A DNA stretch of 64,000 bases from positions 62,001 to 126,000 of the forward strand of contig JAKSZP010005278.1 in assembly GCA_022478985.1 (NCBI GenBank). Reading direction: 5' to 3'. The translations under genes were made by a program, and so were the position numbers. Shown one piece after another: positions 23,834 to 35,099 of this stretch. The stretch is from Massospora cicadina. Lineage: Eukaryota > Entomophthoromycota > Entomophthoromycetes > Entomophthorales > Entomophthoraceae. The notes under the pieces are model-generated. The model worked only from the letters and a program-made list of their open reading frames with translations, ran no database searches and was not told the DNA's origin. Each line of letters opens with the position of its first letter. Positions within the stretch are counted from its first letter, which is position 1.

Positions 23834-24946
23834 AAAGGCCTTTATATGTATGGTCAACATAATCATAAAAAACCAACTAGTTGTGCTGCTTTTTGTAAAT
23901 CACCTAATGTAAGATGTCAAAGATGGGGCCCATCTCATGTCAGTTCTAAGCCAACATCTTATTGTATCCATTATTCCACTATAAAGACAACAATCCCACT
24001 TAGGATCTGTTGTCAATTCCTTCCTTAAAGATGAGATTTTAGATAAAAATCATGTGTTTCTCAACCTTAGTCCTCAGACTCCATCAGGGTATAATTCTCA
24101 ACATCGTTCCTATCAATATGGAAAATCACGGCACAATCCACATTCTGGCTCTAATGAAAACTGAGTCGCCACTCTGATCCATTGATCCAGCTTCTCACTG
24201 CGCCTGGCCGCCCAACCCAAAGTTGTTTCAGGCTCTAGATCATCCAGAGCACCTGTCCTTGGGGCAATCTACCTCAATTTTTTTAAAACCATTATGTTGC
24301 CTTGACACCTTTGCCAACTCCGTGAGGAAGTTTGTTCCAACCCATCAAATTTATAATGATGACCAAGCTCATTCATCCCATGAATCAAAATGATTCAATT
24401 TAATTTGCAGATTGGTTGAGTTCAATAATGAGTCAGTATCATAGGATGATTTTGATGACTATCAGTTTCCTGGTGGTAAATCTGAGTACTTTGAGATAAA
24501 CAACCAATTGCCAGCAACCGCAAGATCAGGAGGATTGAATGTCTTCCATGCCTAACACACTTGGGGGATGCCCAGCATGAACCTCTGTTTCTCATTTTGC
24601 ACCCTTATGGTTTGCTAATAGTGAACTTTATCACGTTTATAAATCTTAATTTCCCTCACAGAAATCCTAGGATGTCGCTCCTGCAAGTTGTTTGGACATC
24701 TGTGTCACTGCCATTTTGGGCTTTCCACTGAGTTGTGACACACGCATATTGGAAGCCCAGCCTTACTTTCTCCAGCTGAACCATGACACAAGGCTCCAAT
24801 TGTCCAAAGTTATTAGTCCCTGATCTAATACAAGTTTTCATAGTCCACAATTTACTTAAACTACTCCATTATATTGGTGATAAACTCTATTTTTATACTT
24901 TAAACATCATGTGAACTTCTTAAATTGGTCATAAGAATACCCTAGC
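23834..24946. other. Unassigned 1.1 kb between J and E
   Basis: Short frames on both strands, none with a motif I recognise. On the plus strand pieces such as YCIHYSTIKTT and NPHSGSNEN could be decayed Gag, but this is not supported by any signature. No LTR, SINE or RNA gene seen. Confidence 0.3.
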
Positions 24947-25805
24947 TGTCATAGATAAAAGGTAACATCATTTTTTGGGACCAACGTTAAGGACAAAGCT
25001 GCATGTCAGGAGGCCAAGAAGGTGAAGTTGGCAGGCCTCCCTGACCTCAAGCATACCATAGATCAACGCTGGGTTAAGGCGAAGTATGACCAGGTTGGTC
25101 CTAAGGATGCAAGAGAAGTTTGGCCCTGTATAACAGCAGAAGCATTAAAACGAACTAGCTTTTCCAATTAATAAAAATGGTTCACTTTGGTTTCTCAGTG
25201 AATGGGGTCTCAGAACCCGTTCAGTTTTTGAAATTTCCAGCTTAAGTCGACCTCTTCTATGATCAATAACCTGAGTTTGGTCAATTACCAAGTACAATTT
25301 ATTGCCTTATGGAAGCATGTTCTATTGGTGCACCTCAGCTTAGACCCACTTCCTTTAATTGATTGTTTTCCTGAATCACCTTAAATCCCTTTTGTTGAGA
25401 CCAATCTCTCTCGTTAGTTGACTCCCCTTATAATAAGCCCCTTTGCTAGTACACCGTTTTTATAATTATTTTATCTTGAGTGATCCTGTATGCGGACCTC
25501 TTCAAGGAGGTCTCATGCAATGTTAACCATTTAAGTTTAACTACTTTAAATCTATCTGCCCATGCACCGTTGGGCCACCCAGGTTCCTTACAGCCTAGGG
25601 CGCTTATACACTACCGCTCCAAGCATGACGTGGCTCTCTTTTGGCACTCCCCTTAATGACAACCAATACTGACCTAAGTTATTCACTAAAGACCCTCTGT
25701 CAGGCTCAAGTAACTTTACTACTAACAACTAGTTCAATGGCATTGGCACTGTGCACTATGCACTACCACGCTTGGAACAGGAGAGTTATAGACACTCTCC
25801 TTACA
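24947..25805 (+). repeat. Element E 5' LTR
   Basis: Aligns with 30,031-30,884 nearly throughout (for example AAGCTGCATGTCAGGAGGCC, identical in both) and with the solo LTR. It holds a TATA-like TTTTTATAATTATTT near 25,457, a conserved hairpin at 25,494-25,513, and the beginning of a hydrophobic Gag frame before its 3' edge. Confidence 0.85.
25494..25513 (+). promoter_or_regulatory. Conserved LTR hairpin, E family
   Basis: GGACCTC-TTCAAG-GAGGTCT can fold as a 7-bp stem with a 6-nt loop (one G-T pair). The same hairpin occurs at 30,570-30,589 (perfect 7-bp stem) and 49,413-49,432. It sits about 35-40 nt after the TATA-like box, so it would lie at the extreme 5' end of the element RNA. Confidence 0.55.
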
Positions 25806-26500
25806 TCGTTGGCCAACCCCTTTACATTACGTGAAGAACTTTTATTGTGTGGATCTACCACAAAGTGCAAATGGTGTGCGCCAGCTGTTAGTCACAGCTG
25901 CGGTGGGGCTCACCACTGTTTACTCTTTTTCCCTATGTTGGAGAATCTTGGCGATATTTTTGCTATCTCTGACTGGAAAGTAACCACCTCTCATTCTCAT
26001 ACCTGATGGATACCAACGCTTTGCAGTCCAAATCAAGATTTTCTGACTTTCCGCCAAAATATTAAAATTGATTCAAATGAACTGGGTTTTCCTTGGCACC
26101 GCGTTTGGATGGTGCAGGCGGAATCCTCAAAGGTGAGCCTGGGGGTGATGGCCTTGGATAATGCGGACAACCAGTTGCTGAAGTGGAAATAGCTCATATA
26201 TGACTAAAAATGCGTTTTATAGCGGCAATGCCATATATAAAACTGAACCATATTTGCTCTCTTATGGCTCAGATATGGAGCCCACTCCTGTGTATCAAAT
26301 TACCCCAGAGAATCCCCGCTTGACCTCTACCATAATCTGCAGCACTCAGGAGGTAGAAAAGGAACTCTGGTTACAATATGAAAATTTCTATGCAACTGCA
26401 GAGGATATGGTGGGATATGTGGCCTCAGTAGTAAGAATGGCCATTATCCCTCTCCATTTTATGTTTCAAAAACATACCTGGGAGAGTTTTTATGCCAGAT
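25641..26500 (+). pseudogene. Element E Gag, starting inside the LTR, broken
   Basis: A frame opens within the 5' LTR at 25,641, crosses the LTR edge through RVIDTLLT-SLANPF and runs to 26,006. The 26,200-26,502 frame holds more Gag-like sequence but no clear knuckle. The interior gag is short (about 700 bp), so it is partly deleted or decayed. The same LTR frame in the solo LTR encodes two hydrophobic segments, suggesting a membrane-associated Gag N-terminus. The function of these segments is inference. Confidence 0.5.
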
Positions 26501-26782
26501 GAAGAGTTTGGTGGTGACGTATTGGCGTTGTCAGCTATGAATAAAGATCATTTGGGATATTTTCTAACTGCTGCCCTTTCATCCCCTTCAGGTAAAATTA
26601 GCACTACTTTCTTGGTGGATACAGGAGCTTTTGAGAATTTCATTGACCAAAACCTAGCCGACTACCTTGAGCTGAGTTACTTGCTATGTGTTAAGGTTAG
26701 GGGGAGGGGCTTCTCAAGGTATTCCCACCCTGAAGATATTAGGATTAGTGGATTATCAAGTGGGCTAATTTCATTTGTCTGA
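26492..26782 (+). pseudogene. Element E aspartic protease
   Basis: The 96-codon frame contains STTFLVDTGAFENFIDQNLA, an intact DTGA active-site loop followed by the helix usual in chromovirus proteases. It would mature the polyprotein. The frame is closed at 26,782 and the flap and second half continue in another frame, where GVEWWQKFDV (near 26,825) marks the end of the domain. It lies just upstream of the RT. Confidence 0.75.
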
Positions 26783-26986
26783 TCGCTTTCAAGCTATCAA
26801 AAACCTCTTGTATCATCACATTGGGTGTAGAGTGGTGGCAAAAGTTTGACGTCAGGACAATTTTGAAAGACAATACCTTGTCCTTAACTTGAAGAAAGGT
26901 CACAAGTTTTTTGCCCTTTGGCTGAAGCAAACTTTCAGGGCGACTTGCCCCACTGATTTAATATCCACACACTGAGTCTCGCTCCA

Positions 26987-27760
26987 TTGTTGAAGCCCTC
27001 ACTAGAGGTACCTTTACCTTCCTGTTTGGAGGGTCTAGAATCTTCATTTGATGCGGCTTCAGACAATGAATTGCCTGCTCATTCAGAGTTTGATTGTGAG
27101 TTTAAGCTCACAGTTGATCTGGTGCGTATATTCTCCCCAATTTACCCTTTGACTGTATGGGAGGTAGCAGCATTAGACGTGTGGGTTAAGGAGCAGTTAG
27201 CCAAAGGCGCGATTTTCCACCGTACCTCCCCAGTATGCTCCCCAATTCTCTTTGTAAAAAATCCGATGGAACCTTATGCCCTTGCGTAGATAATGGGAAC
27301 ATAAACACTGTTACTGTACCAGATCTCCATCCTGTCCCTTTGGATTCTCAGATTGCGCGTTATGTGGAGAAGGCTAAAGTCTTCTCCAAACTAAATTGCC
27401 TTAATGAGTTCATACAGATCCGGATTAAGAAGGGACAGGAGTGGTTAACTGCATTCTATACCAGAAAAGGGATTTTCCAGTTTCAGGTCATGCACTTTGC
27501 GCTTAATAATTCCCCTTGTATCTTTCAACGTCGTATTGATGTGGCTTTGGGGGACAGGCTGGGGATATGTGCAGTTGCCTACATGGATGATATTCTGGTG
27601 TTTTCCCCTTATCATGAGTCCCATGAAGTACTCCTTTGGCAAGTGGTGGAGCGGTTGAAGGCAACCAGCCTTAAGCTGAAGGTCAGCAAGTGTGAATTTT
27701 TTAAGTCCCAGGTCACCTTTCTGAGCAACGTCATGTTTGACAAGGACATATGATAACTCC
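26987..27760 (+). pseudogene. Element E reverse transcriptase, broken by a frameshift
   Basis: The first frame (26,987-27,289) has LAKGAIFHRTSPVCSPILFV; the second (27,235-27,753) has VPDLHPVPLDSQI, FSKLNCLNEFIQIRIKKGQE, ALNNSPCIFQRRID and VAYMDDILVFS. The catalytic YMDD (27,580-27,591) is intact and the palm and thumb blocks are in order. One frameshift near 27,270 joins the two frames. This is a full RT domain by length, and the better preserved of the two E-like pol genes, A being more decayed. Confidence 0.85.
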
Positions 27761-27823
27761 AGACAAGGAGAAGGCAATTCGTGAGTAGCCCTCCCCAACT
27801 TCAGTTAGAGAATAAGGAGCTTT

Positions 27824-28380
27824 TTGGGGACGTGTACTTTCCTCAAGAAGTTCACGCCAAATCTTTCTAAGGTGGTGGCGCCCTTGTATAAGGCTAGTGA
27901 TGCAAAAGTTCTTAAGTTGTCCCCTGTTTTGGAGAATGCTTTCCAAGCAGTAAAGTGCACCCTGTTGTCCACGTCCATCATTCGCCACGTAGATCCTGAA
28001 AAGGAGTACATTGTGTCTACTGATGCCTCCAACTTTTCCATACCGCTGCCTTATTATAAGTGGGTAAAGTTGGAATAGAGAATCCGGTTTGATATTTTGT
28101 AGAAAGATGTCTCTGCCTGAGTTAAACTACGCTGTATACGACAAAGAGTTATTAGAAGTGGTGAAGGCGTTGACTTATTGGTTTCATCACCTGCATAGCT
28201 CTTCCCAACCTTTCCATGTACATACAGATCACCATGCCTTGCTGTACTACCGTGCAACTCATGTCTTAACCCCACGGCAGACCCATTGGCATGAGACCCT
28301 CGCCTAATTTGCATCTTCTTATGGGTTCACTAAAGGCAAGGAGAATGGGTTGGTGGATGTTTTGAGCCGCAATCCTGCAT
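27824..28380 (+). pseudogene. Element E RNase H, broken
   Basis: All three recognisable catalytic positions remain: VSTDASNF (Asp), VYDKELLEVVKAL (Glu) and VHTDHHALLYY (Asp). The connection domain just upstream reads VAPLYKASDAKVLKLSPVLE. A frameshift near 28,080 and a stop after HETLA near 28,305 interrupt the domain. The domain ends with VDVLSRNPALA, then the linker to integrase. Confidence 0.8.
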
Positions 28381-29345
28381 TAGCTCACGATCCTAAGGAG
28401 GTAGAGGTTAATAACACCCAGTTGATGATTCTGCTGGGTATGATTGTGTCTCATCTTCTTCTCTTCCACGGCCAACATGCCAGCGCTTGCACATCTGGAA
28501 AATGCATAGGAATACAGTATGTTCAGAAAGGTAGTCCTTTATCAGCCGTTATCAGCAAATATACTATGGTACTTTCTAAGAGCGCGTTAAATAAGGAGGA
28601 TCCAACCAGTAATTATCATGTAAAGGATGAGATGGTGTGGTTTCAGGGGCGCTTATGGGTTTCTGCTGGACTACTTTGCCTGGAAATCATCTGGGATCAT
28701 CATGACTGGATCACCGTTGGTCATCCTGGGAAAGCAAAGACTTTGGAGTTAATTCGACGCATCTAGAATTATAAAGTCTTACTTGCTCAGTGGGACAGTG
28801 TTTTAAAGAGTGCCTGATCTGCAATCAAATGAAACCATTTCAACAACCTTTAGTGGGGTCGTTGGTACCAGTTCAAAAGGCTGAAGGGCCCTTGACTTCC
28901 TTATTGGTTGATTTCATAGTGAAATTACCAGTTTCTGATTTATGATGCCATTATGGTGGTGTGTGGACCATTTTACGAAGTTTGCCCACTTTATTCCTTG
29001 CAGAACAACAACAACCGCAGCTGAGATGGCTAGGCTCTTTGTCACTCATGTATTTGCGATTTATGGGGTCCCCAAGGAATTATTAGTGATTGATGACCCC
29101 AGTTTACCACTGTCTTTTAGAAAAGAGTTGTGTAAGACTCTTCATATTCACCCCTGCCGTTCAACTGCCTATCATCCCCAATCAGATGGTCAGACTGAAT
29201 GAGTGAACCATTTCTTAGAACAGTTTCTGCGGTGTTACACTGCTGCGGAATATTCAGATTGGGCTCCTCACCTTCCTATGGCCCAGTTTAGCTACAACAA
29301 CACTTTTCATTCTTTGATTGGTTGTTCCCCATTTTTCGCTAACCA
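28350..29345 (+). pseudogene. Element E integrase, broken
   Basis: The N-terminal zinc-finger region is at 28,690-28,840 (HHDWITVGHPGKAKTLELIR, then ECLICNQMK). The core has VDHFTKFAHFIPCR with the first Asp, VIDDPSLPLSF where the usual D-R-G block is altered but an Asp remains, and HPQSDGQTE with the third catalytic Glu followed at once by a stop (29,202). Further core sequence continues to ANHG. At least three lesions are present. Confidence 0.8.
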
Positions 29346-29479
29346 TGGTTTAACCCCGCCTTTAACGTGGAGCTAGCTGTGGATCTAAAGTTGAAGCAGT
29401 GGTGGACTTTGGCAAGACTATCAAAAAATACACCAATGGGTTTCCACGAGTTTGTAGGTGGCAATAAAAGTATATCAGG

Positions 29480-30014
29480 AGAATGCTGATGGTAAGCGAA
29501 GAGTGGGTCCAGCGTAAAAAAAGGATCTCGTGATGCTTGATGCTCACAACATCCCTATCAAGCAGCCATGCAAAAGCTGGGACTGAAGAGGATTGGCCCT
29601 TAACGCATTGTTAGAAAGGTGGGCCACGCCTCATACCAGTTGGATCTTCCATCTTCGTTTTGGATCTTTTCTGTCTTTCATGAGATCAAATTGACGTTGT
29701 TTGAGGCCCCCCACCAGAGACTCCTAAGGCTTATCTTGTGGATGGGGTGCCAGAGTGGGAAGTGGAGTAAATAGTAGCCTCCCCAGAGTAAAAAGAAGAC
29801 TTAAGTACCTGGTATCCTGGAAGGGATTTGACGCAGTGGAAAAAAGTTGGTACCATTGTGTGACTGCGCACATGCCTATGACATGATTGACGTTTTCCAC
29901 AAGCATTTTCCCCAGGCCAATGGACCTCAGTTAAAGCAAACCATTGCTGCAATGGAGTTGGCCCCAGACCACAAGACTTTTCCCTGGCGCAAGCCCCTGG
30001 AGGGGGAGCCCTAA
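29480..30014 (+). pseudogene. Element E integrase C-terminus and chromodomain, broken
   Basis: KDLVMLDAHNIPIKQP near 29,520 is the GPY/F-type C-terminal module. Near 29,740-29,880 the pieces EWEVE and EGFDAVEKSWYHC match a chromodomain (E-V-E-IL and WKGF--ESTW blocks), which in chromoviruses steers integration to histone-marked chromatin. The frame ending EGEP meets a TAA near 30,013 and, past it, continues in the same frame across the polypurine tract into the 3' LTR. Confidence 0.6.
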
Positions 30015-30017
30015 AAA

Positions 30018-30030
30018 GACGAGAGGGTAA
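30018..30030 (+). promoter_or_regulatory. Element E polypurine tract
   Basis: AGACGAGAGGGTAA ends directly at the TGTC start of the 3' LTR, the position from which plus-strand DNA synthesis starts. Confidence 0.7.
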
Positions 30031-30884
30031 TGTCATGGTTGAAAATGACATCATAATGGGACCAACGTTAAGGACAAAGCTGCATGTCAGGAGGCCAAGA
30101 AGGTGAAGTTGGCAGGCCTCCCTGACCTCAAGCATACTATAGATCAACGCTGGGTTGAGGCGAAGTATGACCAGGTTGGTCCTAAGGATGCAAGAGAAGT
30201 TTGGCCCTGTATAACAGCAGAAGCATTAAAACGAACTAGCTTTGCAATTAACAAAAATGGTTAATTTTGGTTTCTTGGTGAATGGGGTCTTGTAGCCGTT
30301 CAGTTTTTGAAAATCCAGCTTGAGTCATCCTCTCCTCTGGTCAATAACCCGAGTTCAGTCAATTACCAAGTACAGTTTATTGCCTGGTGGAAGCGTGTGC
30401 CTAATTGTGCACCTCATCTTAGACCCACTTCCTTCAATTTATTGTTTTCCTGAATTACCTTAAACCTTATGTCAAGACCAATCTCTCTTGTTGGTCGACC
30501 TCCCTCATAATAAGTCCCTTTCTAGTACACTGTTTTTATATTTATGTTCTTTTTGACGATCCTATGTGCAGACCTCTTTGAGGAGGTCTTATGCAATGTT
30601 AACCATTTAATTTTACATACTTTAAATCTATCTGCCCATGAACCGTTGGGCTGCCCAGGTTCCTTCCAGCCTAGGGCGCTTATACACTACCACTCCAAGC
30701 ATGGAGTGGCTCTCTTTGGTTACTCCCCTTAATGATAACCATTCTCAACCGAAGTTTTTCTAGCTCAAGTACCCTCTGCTGGGCTCTAGTAACTTTAGTA
30801 CTAACGACTAGATCCCTGGCGTTGGCACTGTGCACTATGCACTACCACGCTTGGAACAGGAGAGTTATAGACACTCTCTTTAAA
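30031..30884 (+). repeat. Element E 3' LTR
   Basis: Direct copy of 24,947-25,805. In frame with the upstream pol it encodes VKDKAACQEAKKVKLAGLPD and onward, which is also an open frame in the solo LTR, so the U3 part appears to be coding. Confidence 0.85.
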
Positions 30885-32662
30885 TTATCTTTAGCCAAAG
30901 TAGTTTAAGTTCAGAGTGTGGCTTCAAACACGTCCTGTTCTTCTATACTCTTACATCTCTGAACATGGTAGCTTTATGTTTATCTCTGTCTTCGTCCATG
31001 ATGTTCTCATATAGCTGATTAATTAGGGCTATAGTTTTCTTGCCAGGAGTGAACTTGTTATTGAAGTATGGGTGTAAATTGGGATTTTCTTCAGATTAAT
31101 ATTTTCTACATGTTGTAAAACTTTCTTTGGTGTGCTGTTATTAATTGTACTTCTTCCAGAATAAGCAACAAACTGTAGAGGTTGAAGATATCTCACTTGC
31201 ATACTGTCTACATCTAGTTAAAAGTAATCCAACTTGTTTTCATGGCTTTAAAGCTTGGTAAAACCAAGTTTAAGCTTTGTACAGTCTCTTTGCTATCATT
31301 ATCCATGAATACAATTTCTTTTTTGGTTGAGTCAAATCCAGCTCTCTAGCCCTTTCTTTCACTGGTGGTGATCTGACTCTTCTTAAATCAAACATCAAAC
31401 AAGATACTTTGCTACAAATCATTAAACATTGTACATACTTGACAGATTTCTTTGCTTTGGAAATTCCACTCCAAGGTACACTTCCATGGTATCTTCATAG
31501 AATTCTACATAATAGATTGATGGTACCTCCCTTTAGTGAACGTCAGTTTTTGTGGGGGTAGCCTACCCACTTGGGGAATGCTGATGGAAAAGGTTGAGCC
31601 ACCTGCAAAAAAACTATTTATATGATCACGGATACCTTGTGAAACAATTTTAGAGTTTTGTTTTTGAGTAATTGTGACTTTTCTCAATGTTACAAGCTTG
31701 TCTAACTGTGTTGAAGCATTATAATTATACATAATGGGCTGTTCCTGAGAACACTGGGACTCTAATAAACTTCTGCTGACAACATTAAGTCTAAATCTTA
31801 ACCTCTGACAGTAAATCTTCTACGTATTTGCGTTATTAGCACCAAATAAAATAACATTAAAGACAGATTCTGTGAAAAATGATTTACAGTAGAATAAATT
31901 AAAGTATATATAGTGTTTAAGGTATTAGAGGGCATAAAGTAGGACTTGATTTTAAAAAATCAAATTTTTCTCATGAGGCATATTTTGCAATTATAACTTA
32001 GTTACAGGGTCATTGGGTTCAATTCTTTAATTCTCCTCACTCTGGGTTTCTTCAATAAATCATATTGTGAAACTCATGCTGATTTGTGAATTCAAGGCTT
32101 CTATTCCAAGCCTGAATGTGGCTCTTTATATTCTCAAGACCCTTGTAACCCTTAAACTACAAGGGTATCTTGTTAATCTCAGTAAATGTAGTTTTTAAAA
32201 TTAATTTATTTCCTGTTTTAATAATATGCTCATTGGTCAGAGTCGTAAAAACAAGAAAATATTAGTTGGATAGAGTTTTTGCAACATGTTAATCATTGGT
32301 GGTTGACCTAAAGGTATATCAGGGGATTCCTTGGAAGATTCTGTTATGACACGTGCATACCTTTTAACAGGTTTTATACTGATGTTCCTTTGAAGTCATG
32401 GTGACCAGCTGTTAAAATATTGCGGTGGTCAGGGGGTATATAAGGGCCTCCATTGCCAGGAATTATAGACTTTTCAATGATATAGTATGTGTTTTATGAT
32501 TTTATAAATTTATTTTTGATAGCTGGTTGGGTTAGATGAGACTCAATTGTTATTCTGGCCAGTTTTTACATTTGTGCTGAAGTTATTATTGATAAAATAG
32601 GGTCTTTAAAGGATCTTTTATAAGTTAAGGAATTAGCTCCTATAGTTGAGCCTTTCTCAACA
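30885..32662 (-). mobile_element. A2: 5' end of a second A-family element
   Basis: An LTR at 31,845-32,662 with its leader/gag start to the left (30,885-31,844) is homologous to 5.5-7.75 kb. The element ends abruptly at the 3' LTR of E, so E probably inserted into it or deleted the rest; no pol of A2 is seen left of E. The leader includes a frame at 31,505-31,732 without recognisable domain. Confidence 0.6.
31845..32662 (-). repeat. A2 5' LTR (818 bp)
   Basis: Aligns by eye with the two blocks of the A LTR, for example CTCCTATAGTTGAGCCTTTCTCAACA against CTCCTATAGCTGAGCATTTCTCAATA, and TCTGTGAAAAATGATTTA against TATGCGAAAGAAGTTATA. Element-sense start TGTTGAGAAAGG. It lacks the tandem array found in A. 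Confidence 0.65.
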
Positions 32663-33692
32663 GAAGTGATGCGGGATCCTAAATCAGATTATAGGTAACA
32701 TACTATTCAAAAGAAAGACAATAAGCTACATTGGTAGAAGCTACACCTTGGTATAGATGTATAATAATCAATGTTGTAAAGTTTTCCAAGTCACACATGA
32801 AGGTAACAACTTAGCTAGATTATAAGGAGAAGTCTATCAAATAAATTTTACGTTCTAGGCATTGTAAAGCATATTTAAAAGCGTCAAGACTCAATTAAAG
32901 GTGAAATTTGAAAAAATATATTTCAAAAGTATATAATACCCATATTTTGGATGCTTCCTCAAAAGAGTCCACCTGCAAGGCTGACACAAGACTCATAAGA
33001 TAGTATAGTCTAATAGTTTAACTATAAAGCAAAGTGGACCACTAGAAAAGTTTGTCTGAAACAAATAATTTTACCTACTAAAGGAATGGTTATATTAGTT
33101 TAGCCTTGGTACTAAGCCAAGCTTTAACCAATGAAACTGAACTATTATGAATGGCTGTGCATTAGCATGAGTAGGCCCAAACTTAAGCTTTAGATTGTAA
33201 CCGTACATTTCCAAAGTTTATGTAATACTATTTTTTAATGCTGATCAAATCCCTAGCTTAAAATTATACGTCATGACCCATCTTATTGACAATGTAGTTT
33301 ATTGTCTTTAAGGCCACTTTTATATAATTTTACAAAACCATATAAAACTCTTATTTCCAATAAGGTCATGCTTAGCCTTTATTCAGCGTTGGTTAAAGAT
33401 GTGTCTCAGATCAGAAAGAGTAGCTAACTTGACACCTTTAGATTTAACAACCTCTACTTAATATTTCAGTTTACACCAGAAATTAACACATTAGTAATAA
33501 TAGACTACTGAAGCCAGGGCATACATGACACACTAATATCATCATTGTAAAAGGGCTACTCACCATGAGTATTAAAGCAGTCCATAAAAAATCCTAAAAA
33601 TGCTTGCTTGATTCATTAGGAAACATGCGTCTTATCCAAAGTAGCTGCCATCAGCACAGTCAAATTATAAACGAGATTCTTTTACATTGACG
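32663..33692. other. Unassigned AT-rich DNA
   Basis: About 1 kb without recognisable coding sequence, LTR or SINE; many short stop-rich frames. Possibly old decayed repeats. Confidence 0.3.
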
Positions 33693-33706
33693 TGATTGCC
33701 AATAGG

Positions 33707-33998
33707 AAGGAATGATACCCTAGTGGTAGAATATAGACCCTCTACCACCGCCTCCCTGAGTTCAATCCTGGTAGATAAACTTTGGGTAGGGGGATAAATA
33801 TGACTGTGTTAACGTTGAGCACTAATGCCTAGAACTGATATATCAAATAGCAAGGTGGTCCATGGAGTTCCTGACCTATCATACGCCGCGCATGGAGGTT
33901 TTTAGGTTTTATTCTCCTTTCCAATATCTTTGATCCTTTAACCAGTGCGTTATCATCCCCAGGTTAGCCCACCTCAAATAGAATTTTGAAGTGAAATA
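33707..33998 (+). mobile_element. SINE-alpha copy 2, tRNA-derived (292 bp)
   Basis: The head contains an A-box-like CCCTAGTGGTAGAATATAG and a B-box GAGTTCAATCC at the spacing of a tRNA promoter for RNA polymerase III. The tail, CATCCCCAGGTTAGCCCACC, matches SINE-alpha copy 1 and the LINE end. It is bounded by 14-bp repeats TGATTGCCAATAGG (33,693-33,706) and TGATTGCCATTAGG (33,999-34,012), one mismatch, which are its target duplication. Non-autonomous; likely moved by the LINE. Confidence 0.75.
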
Positions 33999-34012
33999 TG
34001 ATTGCCATTAGG

Positions 34013-34493
34013 TATTTTAATGAGTGATGTGAGCAACCTTATGACTCAATATTACTCAATTTAGTGAGCTGGTTAGAGTACAAAGATAATTGACAATTCC
34101 CTACCACTCAGAAACAGTTGGAATAGTTTTAAGTATGAATATTACTCTAGCCACTACCCTAAAGAAACTTGTAACAGAAAAACTTTCTGTTAAGCAACTT
34201 ATTTGTCTTTAGAAACGTTTGCTTATAGTTTAAGCTATCATGCATTCATGGGTAAATCGCCCTCCAAATTAATTTATGTACGTCAGTCTGTTTGCTGCCA
34301 TTATTGTATTCAACACTCAAACCGAGTCTGTGAATGAATCCCACACAGTTTTTGGAAAGCTTGATGAATATGGTGATAGGGATTACAGTTCTCACCCTAT
34401 TCCAATACCATCAACCAGAATTTAGGGCCAAGGAATATGAGGAGTCTACATAATCAGCTCTTAAAATATTTTAAAATTGGTAACAAGGGTATC
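34013..34493. other. Unassigned DNA left of element D
   Basis: 480 bp without recognisable domain or repeat partner in this window. Confidence 0.3.
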
Positions 34494-35019
34494 TGTCGTC
34501 ATTTTAGACATCAGGTACAGACAATGGGCAGGATTTACAGCTGCTCAGAGTTAAATGTGGTCATTTTTAGTAAAAACAGCAAGGGGCCATAACGACCAGG
34601 ATTACCAAGGCTTGCTGAATAACTCAGTAAAAAAACTAGAATGCGGAAGCTTATTTAAAAATTATATAAGCGAAAAACAATATCCCAATTTACTTGAGTA
34701 CTGGCATATTTATATGGTAATAGGGTTTATCATGCATGGGACATTTCATAAGGGCCAACGATCAGGATCTCCTTGGGCTTTATGAAGAGGCGCGTGACAA
34801 GACGTCTTCCTTTGTTTCACAATAATCTTCCAGATTCAATAGTGAGGCTTCTTTGTAGCCTTGGTTTTAATGGTATACAATACTCTTCTTGTTCCATCAG
34901 ATGATTTAAGGGAAAATTCTTTTGTTAGTATAGAGTTAAGAATTTAATCATTGTTAGGCAGATGCGATTCAGGTTTGACTTTGTTCAATTTGCCTTTGTA
35001 TGCATTAGGTGTTCTGACA
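34494..35019 (-). repeat. Element D 3' LTR (526 bp)
   Basis: Aligns with 60,863-61,388; shared blocks include ACTTATTTAAAA, TATATAAGC, CAATCAAGATCTCCTTGG (CGATCAGGATCTCCTTGG here) and CTTCCTTTGTTT. Element-sense start TGTCAGAAC after the purine tract CTTGAGGGATGCAT (plus 35,020-35,033). Divergence is heavy, so this is the oldest element in the nest. Confidence 0.8.
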
Positions 35020-35099
35020 ATGCATCCCTCAAGATCCTGTAGGAGGGGTACAAAAGCTTTGAGAAATAGCCCATGTACTCAGTTTATGACAGTACCTTT

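Larger units (their letters stand above)
24947..30884 (+). mobile_element. Element E: Ty3/gypsy chromovirus with coding sequence in its LTRs
   Basis: Two LTRs of about 855 bp flank a 4.2 kb interior with protease, RT, RNase H, integrase and a chromodomain on the plus strand. The LTRs begin TGTC and end near ACTCTCCTTACA/ACTCTCTTTAAA. The polypurine tract GACGAGAGGGTAA precedes the 3' LTR. A third LTR of this family stands alone at 48,876-49,770. Flanks CTAGC and TTATC agree at only 3 of 5 positions, so a target duplication is doubtful. Confidence 0.85.

Noticed and set aside
17226..23838. Target duplication for element J
   Set aside because: TCCAT and AAAGG do not match; ends may be shifted or eroded.
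25806..25825. Self-priming site in element E (TCGTTGGCCAACCCC after the LTR)
   Set aside because: The sequence is itself nearly palindromic (TTGGCCAA), and I found no convincing complementary segment at the expected RNA start.
29731..30147. 138-codon minus-strand frame across the end of element E
   Set aside because: It is antisense to the chromodomain region and LTR, with no motif of its own.
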